Assembly: GCA_958431945.1 (NCBI GenBank)
Contig: CAUASQ010000017.1
Coordinates: forward strand, 1 to 19,175
Direction of reading: 5' to 3'
DNA length: 19,175 nucleotides
From: an uncultured Collinsella sp.
GTDB taxonomy: Bacteria > Actinomycetota > Coriobacteriia > Coriobacteriales > Coriobacteriaceae
Positions 13,650 to 19,175 of the stretch are shown piece by piece; within the stretch, counting starts at the first letter, position 1; every line of letters begins with the position of its first letter. Both the position numbers and the translations under genes were made by a program. The notes beneath the pieces were generated by a model, which worked only from the letters and a program-made list of their open reading frames with translations, was not told where the DNA came from and did no database searches.

Positions 13650-15167
13650 ATGTCGAGTCCGACACAAGAGAAGCTAACTCTGATGCGCTATATAGAATTG
13701 CTCGAGGAAGATGACCTTGTTGTTTCCAGACCGAGCGCTTCGTGCGACCGGCGCATTGAGTTTGCGACTGATGACTCGCGCCAGGTGCGTCCGGGCACGT
13801 TGTTCGTCTGCAAGGGCCGTGCGTTTAAGCGCGAGTACCTGCTTTCGGCAATCGCCGATGGCGCCGTGGCCTACGTTTCCGAGGTCGATTACGATGTTGA
13901 TCTTCCCGCGGTGATTGTGAGTGATATTCGTCGCACGCTCGCCGTGGTGGCAGATGCCTTTTATGGGCACCCGTCGGGTAAGGTGAAGGTCTGCGCCTTT
14001 ACAGGCACCAAGGGCAAGTCGACCTGCAGCTTTTATCTGCGCGGCATTCTCGCCAACGAGGCCAAGCTTACGGGCTGTCATCGACCCGCTCTTAATACGG
14101 GCATTGAGTTCGACGACGGCATCGAGGCAGGCCCTTCTAAACTGACGACTCCCGAATCCTTCCTGCTGCAGTCTCGCATCGCGCATGCTGCGGAGGCGGG
14201 TGCCCCGTGGCTGGTTATGGAGGCATCGAGCCAGGGCCTCAAATACGAGCGCACGGGCAAGATCGCCTTTGAAGTCGGCGCCTTTACCAATATTGGCGAG
14301 GATCACATTTCGCCGATTGAGCATCCGACGCTCGAGGATTACTTTGCCAGCAAGCTCAAAATCTTCTCGCAGAGCCGTTTTGCCGTGGTCAATCTCGATA
14401 TGGATAAGGTCGATCGCGTGCTCGAGGCGGCATCTCGTTGCGAACGTACGGTGACGTTCTCCCTGACCGACGAGCGTGCCGACGTGCTCGCGCTGGCGAT
14501 TCGTAATGACGACTGCGGCGTGGTGGCAACGGTGCGCACGCCCCGCTTTACGCGCGACATTGTGATTCCCACGCCGGTTAAGTTCAATGTGTCCAATGCG
14601 CTTGCCGCTATTGCCTGCGCCGAGGCCCTGGGCATTTCCGAAGAGGGTATCGTCCACGGCTTTGAGGGTGTCTTCGTTCCCGGCCGCATGGAGCTCTATC
14701 CGTCCGTATCGGGCAAAATCTTGGGCATCGTCGATTTTGCACATAACGGTATGAGCCTCGAGACGCTCCTGCGTGACTTGCGCGAGAACTATCCCGAGCG
14801 CGAGCTGGCGGTTGTATTTGGCGCTACGGGCGGTAAGGGTGTCGATCGGCGCACCACGATGGGTATCGCCGCTGGCAAGTATGCCGACCGAATCGTGATT
14901 ACCGAGGATGACCCCGGCCCCGAGGATGTCGAGGATATTTGCGCCGAGATCGCGCGCAACGTTCAAGCGCAGGGAAATGATAACTGGCAAATCGTGACTG
15001 ATCGCGTTGCCGCTATCGAGACTGCCGTGCGCGAAACCGTCCGTCCTGCCGTGGTCATCGTGACCGGTAAGGGCGAGGAAGAGCGTATGCTGCGGAAGAA
15101 CGGACCCGAGCCTTGCGAGCGCGACGGTTCGATTCTCAAGCGCACCCTTGCGGCGTACGACGCCTAA
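13650..15167 (+). CDS. murE: MurE-family UDP-MurNAc-tripeptide synthetase, L-lysine type by resemblance
   Basis: The 505-aa Mur ligase adds the third, diamino residue to UDP-MurNAc-L-Ala-D-Glu. The N-terminal substrate domain includes DDSRQVRPGTLFVCKG (41-56) and FKREYLLSAI (59-68). The ATP loop is TGTKGKST (118-125), then LTTPES (165-170), EASSQGL (191-197), the lysine region YFASKLKIF (231-239) and DFAHNG (362-367). The specificity segment reads EDDPGPED (419-426). DAP-adding enzymes have DNPR here, while streptococcal lysine-adding MurE has DDPN, and overall the protein looks like the latter. The Gly at the fourth position is unusual, so lysine, ornithine or another diamino acid are all possible. 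The start at 13650 has GAGAGAGG about 7 nt upstream; longer in-frame starts at 13482 and 13563 would add residues not seen in the family. Confidence 0.88.
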   Translation: MSSPTQEKLTLMRYIELLEEDDLVVSRPSASCDRRIEFATDDSRQVRPGTLFVCKGRAFKREYLLSAIADGAVAYVSEVDYDVDLPAVIVSDIRRTLAVVADAFYGHPSGKVKVCAFTGTKGKSTCSFYLRGILANEAKLTGCHRPALNTGIEFDDGIEAGPSKLTTPESFLLQSRIAHAAEAGAPWLVMEASSQGLKYERTGKIAFEVGAFTNIGEDHISPIEHPTLEDYFASKLKIFSQSRFAVVNLDMDKVDRVLEAASRCERTVTFSLTDERADVLALAIRNDDCGVVATVRTPRFTRDIVIPTPVKFNVSNALAAIACAEALGISEEGIVHGFEGVFVPGRMELYPSVSGKILGIVDFAHNGMSLETLLRDLRENYPERELAVVFGATGGKGVDRRTTMGIAAGKYADRIVITEDDPGPEDVEDICAEIARNVQAQGNDNWQIVTDRVAAIETAVRETVRPAVVIVTGKGEEERMLRKNGPEPCERDGSILKRTLAAYDA

Positions 15168-15201
15168 GACCAGAAGCCCCTTCTACGTAAATGGAGTGAC
15201 C

Positions 15202-16167
15202 ATGTCCCACAATACCCTGCCGACCGTCGCTGAGCTTTCGGGTGAGATACGCGAGCGTCTTGCCAAGGTTAAGTACGTCTTTACCGACCTGGACGCCACC
15301 ATGCTCGCGCCCGGCTCGTGCGTGCTGCGCGACAACGACGGCAACCCCTCGACCAAGCTCGTCGAGGCTGTCGTGGCACTTGCCCGCGCCGGCATCCAGG
15401 TGGTCCCCACCTCGGGCCGCAACCGCACCATGATCCACGAGGATGCACGCGTGCTCGGCCTCAACTCCTACATCGGCGAGATGGGTGGCCTGGTCATGTA
15501 CGATCTCAAGGCCAACGATTGGGAGTATCTGACCGGCGATATGCCCTACGACCCCGCCTGCGGCCTCACGCCGCATCAGGTGATCGAGCAGACCGGCGTG
15601 TGCGAGAAGATTCTCGCCCGCTGGCCGCATAAGATCGAGTACCACAACGACATGTCGACTGGCTACAAGTACCGCGAGGTCACCGTCGGCATGCGCGGCG
15701 ATGTGCCCGACGACGAGGTCCAGGCCATTCTTGATGAGGCTGGCTGCGGCCTGGTCTGGGCCTGCAACGGCCATCTGACCCATCTGTCCAAACCGACGAC
15801 GCTCGAGCTCGAACGCGTCGAGGATGGCCGCGCGTTTAACATCAATCCCGCCGGCCTCAACAAGGGCGTTGCCATCGCACGTTTCTGTGAGCACCTGGGT
15901 ATCGAGCGCGAGGAGACGCTGGCGCTCGGCGATTCCGAGTCCGACTTCTACATGGCTGACCACGTGGGCACGTTCTGCCTGGTCGAGAACGGTTTGACCA
16001 GCGCCGGCGCGCCCGAGTTCCTGGATGCCTGCGATAACGCCTACGTCACACGCGGCAAGATTGTCGATGGCTGGGCGGCAACGGCAGAGCTGCTCGTCGC
16101 GGCCCGTTCGTTGTGCGGTCCTATCGCGCTGAGCCATATCTTTTCGAGAGAGAATCTGGTGAGGTAA
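15202..16167 (+). CDS. HAD-superfamily phosphatase (Cof / class IIB-like)
   Basis: This 321-aa cytosolic phosphatase-like protein has all four HAD motifs: FTDLDATM (27-34, nucleophile D29 and acid D31), PTSGR (69-73), K221 in NPAGLNKG and GDSESD (243-248). The cap between motifs II and III is large, as in class IIB members such as Cof-type sugar phosphatases and mannosyl-3-phosphoglycerate phosphatase. The substrate is unknown. GGAGTGACC precedes the chosen ATG; the ATG at 15148 overlaps murE and has no site. It lies 34 bp after murE and shares one base with murI (TAATG), so it is translationally coupled to a peptidoglycan-precursor gene. A role linked to cell-wall sugar phosphates is possible but unproven. 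Confidence 0.88.
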   Translation: MSHNTLPTVAELSGEIRERLAKVKYVFTDLDATMLAPGSCVLRDNDGNPSTKLVEAVVALARAGIQVVPTSGRNRTMIHEDARVLGLNSYIGEMGGLVMYDLKANDWEYLTGDMPYDPACGLTPHQVIEQTGVCEKILARWPHKIEYHNDMSTGYKYREVTVGMRGDVPDDEVQAILDEAGCGLVWACNGHLTHLSKPTTLELERVEDGRAFNINPAGLNKGVAIARFCEHLGIEREETLALGDSESDFYMADHVGTFCLVENGLTSAGAPEFLDACDNAYVTRGKIVDGWAATAELLVAARSLCGPIALSHIFSRENLVR

Positions 16168-17051
16168 TGTCCGATATCGAGAATCCGGCAGGCGACACGC
16201 GCCCGATTGGCGTGTTCGATTCTGGTCTGGGCGGTCTGACGGTTGCACGCGCCATCGCAACGGCGTTGCCGCACGAGTCCGTCTACTACTTTGGCGACAC
16301 CAAGCGCTGCCCCTACGGCACCCGCACCGAGGACGAGGTGCGCTCGTTTGCACTGCAGGCGGGCCGTTGGCTGTCGAAGCACGACGTCAAGATCATGGTC
16401 ATCGCCTGCAATACGGCGACCGCTGCGGCCTTGCGTTTGGCCCAGCAGGTGCTCGACGTCCCCGTCATCGGTGTGATCGCGCCGGGCGCACGCGCGGCAA
16501 TCAACAGCACCCGCACACGCCGGGTGGGCGTGCTCGCCACCAACCTCACCATTCGCTCAGGCGCTTACACGCGTGCCATTCAGGACCTGGATGCCGGCGT
16601 CGACGTATACGGCTGCCCTGCTTCGAGTTTTGTCGAGGTCGTTGAGCACGAGCTCGCCTCGGGCGCGCATCTACAAGAGCAGTGGCTCGAGAACGAGGAC
16701 ATCTTTGATACGCCTGCCGTACGCGCGCTGGTCGGTGCCACGGTTGAACCGCTGCGCGACCACGGTATCGATACCGTGGTGCTCGGCTGCACGCATTTCC
16801 CGCTGCTCGTGGGGCCTATTCGCCATGCGCTGGGTCCCGGAGTGCGCGTGGTGAGTTCCGCCGAGGAGACCACGCGCGAGCTGACCGATATTCTCACGCG
16901 CCGCGAGCAGCTGGCGGGCGACGCAGCCGAGCCGCAGCATCGCTTTGCCACCACGTCTGACAACATTGCCGAGTTTGCGGTGGCGGGTAGCTTTATCTTT
17001 GGCCAGCCGCTCAAAAGCATCGAACATATCGATATCGATGAGCTGAAATAG
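16167..17051 (+). CDS. murI: Glutamate racemase MurI
   Basis: The 294-aa cofactor-independent racemase makes D-glutamate for peptidoglycan. GVFDSGLGGLTVARA (15-29), YFGDTKRCPYG (41-51), the first catalytic Cys81 in IACNTATAAAL and the second Cys208 in VLGCTHFPLL are all present. The start overlaps the HAD gene stop as TAATG, with GGTGAGG just upstream. Together with murE in the same run of genes it supplies the second and third residues of the stem peptide. Length and motifs are normal. Confidence 0.96.
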   Translation: MSDIENPAGDTRPIGVFDSGLGGLTVARAIATALPHESVYYFGDTKRCPYGTRTEDEVRSFALQAGRWLSKHDVKIMVIACNTATAAALRLAQQVLDVPVIGVIAPGARAAINSTRTRRVGVLATNLTIRSGAYTRAIQDLDAGVDVYGCPASSFVEVVEHELASGAHLQEQWLENEDIFDTPAVRALVGATVEPLRDHGIDTVVLGCTHFPLLVGPIRHALGPGVRVVSSAEETTRELTDILTRREQLAGDAAEPQHRFATTSDNIAEFAVAGSFIFGQPLKSIEHIDIDELK

Positions 17052-17105
17052 ATGTAAGGCAGCCGTCAAGGCCTTCGCCACATCTTTTGCCGAAAGGATA
17101 TTTCT

Positions 17106-17831
17106 ATGGAGTACATGCAGGTCAACCGCACTAACGGTCGCGCCGCCAACGAGTTGCGCCCCGTTAAGCTCACCCGCGGCGTTATGAAGCACGCCCACGG
17201 CTCGTGCCTGGCCGAGTTCGGCGACACGCGCGTACTGTGCGCCGCCACCATCGAGGAGGGTGTGCCGGGTTGGCGCAAGGGCGCCAAGGCCGGCTGGGTG
17301 ACGGCGGAATATGCGATGCTGCCGGCCTCGACCGGTAAACGCTGCAAGCGCGAGCATGCCAACCGCAAGGGCCGCTCCATGGAGATCGAGCGGCTTATCG
17401 GCCGCAGTCTGCGTACTGTCGTCAACATGAAGGCGCTCGGCGAGTACACCGTTACCGTCGACTGCGATGTGATCCAGGCCGATGGCGGCACGCGTACGGC
17501 GAGCATTACCGGTGCCTGGTTGGCGCTGCACGACGCCCTTGCCATGTGGGTCGAGGCGGGCAAACTCGAGCGCATCCCGCTCACGGGCCAGGTTGCCGCC
17601 ATTTCCATGGGCGTCGTCGACGGCAACACCCTGCTCGACTTGGATTATTCCGAGGACAGCCACGCCGAGGTCGACATGAACCTCGTCGCCACCGATTCCG
17701 GTGAGATGATCGAACTCCAGGGTACCGGCGAGCAGGCGCCCTTCGATCGCAAGCGTCTCAACGCCCTGCTCGACCTGGGCGACAAGGGTATCGCCGAGCT
17801 CATCGAGCTTCAGCGCCAAGCCCTCGCCTAA
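17106..17831 (+). CDS. rph: Ribonuclease PH
   Basis: The 241-aa phosphorolytic 3'-5' exoribonuclease trims tRNA 3' ends. NGRAANELRPVKLTRG, the phosphate-binding region GRSMEIERLIGRSLR (89-103) and DCDVIQADGGTRTASI (119-134) are typical, and the length is that of the family. AAAGGA precedes the ATG by 7 nt; a second Met at codon 4 is a possible alternative start. It lies 54 bp after murI and just before a compact terminator, so it may end the murE-led transcript. Confidence 0.96.
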   Translation: MEYMQVNRTNGRAANELRPVKLTRGVMKHAHGSCLAEFGDTRVLCAATIEEGVPGWRKGAKAGWVTAEYAMLPASTGKRCKREHANRKGRSMEIERLIGRSLRTVVNMKALGEYTVTVDCDVIQADGGTRTASITGAWLALHDALAMWVEAGKLERIPLTGQVAAISMGVVDGNTLLDLDYSEDSHAEVDMNLVATDSGEMIELQGTGEQAPFDRKRLNALLDLGDKGIAELIELQRQALA

Positions 17832-17866
17832 CCTGCCAAAAAGGGATGTTAATTTTGGCAGGTTTT
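17832..17866 (+). terminator. Terminator after rph
   Basis: CCTGCCAAAA (17832-17841) pairs perfectly with TTTTGGCAGG (17853-17862) around an 11-nt loop, followed by TTTTAT. It begins on the base after the rph stop. Confidence 0.8.
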
Positions 17867-17974
17867 ATCTGGGAAAACGTCGAAGTATAAGACTGCCGTT
17901 GATTGAGACGGGAGAGAGACCGAAGTCCTCGTCGTCCTCAACTCGGCATTGCTATAGAGACAAGGAGGCCAGTC

Positions 17975-18616
17975 ATGGCACTTGAGAAGATTGACATCGA
18001 CACCCTCGACCCGGCGGCGACCATCGTCGTGGCAACGGGCAACGCCCATAAGCTCACCGAGATCGAGGCCATTTTGGGCAAGGTCATGCCCGAGGTGCGC
18101 TTTGTGGCGCTCGGCCAGCTGGGTGATTTTGAGGATCCCGAGGAAAACGGCACGACGTTTTTGGAGAACGCCATCATCAAGGCGCAGGCTGCGGTCGAGG
18201 AGACGGGTCTTATGGCCATTGCCGACGATTCGGGCTTGGTCGTCGACGCGCTGGACGGTGAGCCCGGTGTGTATAGCGCGCGCTACGCGGGCGTTCACGG
18301 CGACGACGCCGCCAACAATGCCAAGCTGCTCGTGAATCTGGATGGCGTGGCCGACGAGGATCGCACCGCGCGCTTTATGAGCGTCGTCGCGCTCATCGAC
18401 ACGGACGGTTTGGTCACCTATGGCGAGGGCGCCTGCGAGGGCGTTATCGCGCACGAGGGCCGCGGCGATCACGGCTTTGGCTACGACCCGCTGTTCCTGC
18501 CGGTCGACACGCCGGGCAAGACCATGGCCGAGCTGACGGCTGACGAGAAGAACGCCATCAGCCATCGTTTCCACGCGCTCGAGCATCTGTCCGCCAAGCT
18601 GACGGGCGAGGAGTAG
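17975..18616 (+). CDS. rdgB: XTP/dITP pyrophosphatase (RdgB/HAM1 family)
   Basis: The 213-aa enzyme hydrolyses dITP, ITP and XTP to monophosphates, keeping deaminated purines out of nucleic acids. VVATGNAHKLTEI (18-30), FLENAIIKA (62-70), ADDSGLVVDAL (83-93), GFGYDPLF (167-174) and SHR (196-198) are family motifs. AAGGAGG with good spacing supports the ATG at 17975; an in-frame ATG at 17903 lies in the leader. The N-terminus (ALEKIDIDTLDPA) is about 15 residues longer than usual. The rph terminator lies upstream, so a promoter in 17867-17974 is likely, though I see no clear one. Confidence 0.95.
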   Translation: MALEKIDIDTLDPAATIVVATGNAHKLTEIEAILGKVMPEVRFVALGQLGDFEDPEENGTTFLENAIIKAQAAVEETGLMAIADDSGLVVDALDGEPGVYSARYAGVHGDDAANNAKLLVNLDGVADEDRTARFMSVVALIDTDGLVTYGEGACEGVIAHEGRGDHGFGYDPLFLPVDTPGKTMAELTADEKNAISHRFHALEHLSAKLTGEE

Positions 18617-18619
18617 ACC

Positions 18620-19066
18620 GTGCGTGCGGTGGTGCAGCGCGTGCTCAACGCCGGCGTGACGGTCGACGGCGAGTGCGTGGGCAAAATTGGGCGCGGCTAT
18701 CTGGTGCTACTGGGCGTTGGCCATGACGACACGTGCGCCGAGGCCGATAAGCTGTGGGGCAAGCTCCGGGGCTTGCGCATTAACGAGGACGAGAACGGCA
18801 AGACCAACCTGGCACTTGCCGATGTCGACGGCGAGGTTCTCGTGGTGTCACAGTTCACGCTGTTCGCCGATTGCCGTCACGGCCGCCGTCCATCGTTTAC
18901 GGATGCTGGCACCCCCGATGTCGCCAACGAGCTCTACGAGTACTTCCTGACGCTTGTGCGCGAGGACGTCGAGCACGTAGCGCATGGCATCTTCGGCGCC
19001 GACATGAAGGTCGACCTCGTCAACGACGGTCCATTCACCATCGTCTTGGACACCGATAGTCTGTAA
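18620..19066 (+). CDS. dtd: D-aminoacyl-tRNA deacylase Dtd
   Basis: The 148-aa enzyme removes D-amino acids (and glycine) mischarged onto tRNA. The canonical MRAVVQRV start is encoded with GTG at 18620, 3 nt after the rdgB stop, with GAGGAG inside the rdgB end. The catalytic SQFTLFAD (77-84) and GRRPSFTDAG (88-97) are intact. The Gly-cisPro motif reads NDGPFT (135-140) where most members have NxGPVT; the essential Gly-Pro is kept. Tight spacing implies co-transcription with rdgB. Confidence 0.96.
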   Translation: MRAVVQRVLNAGVTVDGECVGKIGRGYLVLLGVGHDDTCAEADKLWGKLRGLRINEDENGKTNLALADVDGEVLVVSQFTLFADCRHGRRPSFTDAGTPDVANELYEYFLTLVREDVEHVAHGIFGADMKVDLVNDGPFTIVLDTDSL

Positions 19067-19068
19067 GT

Positions 19069-19101
19069 AGTCAATTTGGGACCGGGCTTTTTTAGCTACT
19101 T
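19069..19101. repeat. Dispersed 33-bp repeat, copy 2
   Basis: It matches 5296-5328 at 29 of 33 positions and starts 3 bp after the dtd stop. Here the middle reads GGGCTTTTTTAGC, giving a run of six T, and AAGTAG ... CTACTT flank it as an inverted repeat. It could act as a weak terminator for rdgB-dtd. Confidence 0.75.
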
Positions 19102-19129
19102 GCGTATGGCCACAACAGGATGCTATAGT
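19100..19129 (+). promoter_or_regulatory. Predicted promoter at the right edge
   Basis: TTGCGT (19100-19105), an 18-bp spacer and TATAGT (19124-19129), preceded by TGC as an extended -10. The start would be near 19136. It reads out of the window towards an unseen gene. Confidence 0.6.
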
Positions 19130-19149
19130 ATTAGAGTTTTGTCTATCTT

Positions 19150-19169
19150 AGGGGTATTATCCCCTTTTT
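19150..19169 (+). terminator. Small hairpin with U-tract near the window end
   Basis: AGGGG (19150-19154) pairs with CCCCT (19161-19165) around TATTAT, followed by TTTT. It lies only about 15 nt beyond the predicted start site. Short stem, so weak; it may be part of a leader. Confidence 0.35.
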
Positions 19170-19175
19170 GAATTG

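Noticed and set aside
13674..14990. 438-codon open frame opposite murE
   Set aside because: It is antisense to a gene with clear Mur ligase motifs and has no recognisable domain or ribosome site.
17051..17085. Terminator between murI and rph (GATGT/ACATC with AAGGC/GCCTT)
   Set aside because: Short interrupted stem with an asymmetric loop; TTTT follows but the fold is probably too weak.
1..19175. CRISPR array, toxin-antitoxin pair, phage genes or a defence island
   Set aside because: No regularly spaced repeats, cas-like genes, small paired toxin frames or phage structural genes were seen; coding content outside the IS remnant is core metabolism.

Overview
The window is GC-rich (roughly 60% by eye) and reads like a chromosomal stretch of a Coriobacteriia actinobacterium. 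Collinsella is my best guess, from protein flavour, codon use and gene content. That is recollection, not a database result. Almost all coding capacity is ordinary metabolism and housekeeping. The unusual material sits at the left edge, in RNA control regions and around a tRNA gene.

Layout. (1) 1-~1290: a possible terminal sequence of one insertion sequence (IS21-like, 1-53) abutting the broken 3' side of an IS110-family transposase (minus strand). About 500 bp of structured non-coding DNA follows, part of which may hold the IS110 bridge RNA. (2) ~1290-5770: an FMN riboswitch with a promoter just upstream, then a riboflavin ECF transporter: ribU, one gene fusing both ATPases (EcfA1-EcfA2), and ecfT. 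Two tandem paralogous genes of the pyridoxamine-phosphate-oxidase-like split-barrel family follow, and a strong terminator hairpin closes the block. (3) ~5880-10922: tandem ARG-box-like operators and argC, argJ, argB, argD, the enzymes that take glutamate to ornithine by the cyclic acetyl pathway. A long terminator-like hairpin lies between argC and argJ. (4) 10923-11340: a ~140-bp imperfect direct repeat that duplicates the 3' end of a minus-strand tRNA-Val(UAC), its terminator and a T-arm-like remnant. (5) 11382-13250: asnB on the minus strand, with an intrinsic-terminator-like hairpin in its upstream region. (6) 13650-19066: murE (L-lysine-type by resemblance), a HAD phosphatase, murI, rph, rdgB and dtd, mixing peptidoglycan precursor synthesis with RNA, nucleotide and aminoacyl-tRNA quality control. 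The window ends in a dispersed repeat, a good promoter and a small hairpin with a U-tract.

How the parts work together: FMN status should control riboflavin uptake and possibly the two downstream putative flavoproteins. Arginine should control argCJBD at the operators and at ArgB, which has the N-terminal helix of arginine-sensitive kinases. MurI supplies D-glutamate, which MurD uses to make the UDP-MurNAc-dipeptide that MurE extends. RdgB and Dtd clear non-canonical nucleotides and D-aminoacyl-tRNAs. I see no clearly new multi-gene system. The best leads are the IS110 non-coding end, the riboswitch merged with a ribosome binding site, the argC-argJ hairpin and the tRNA-linked duplication.
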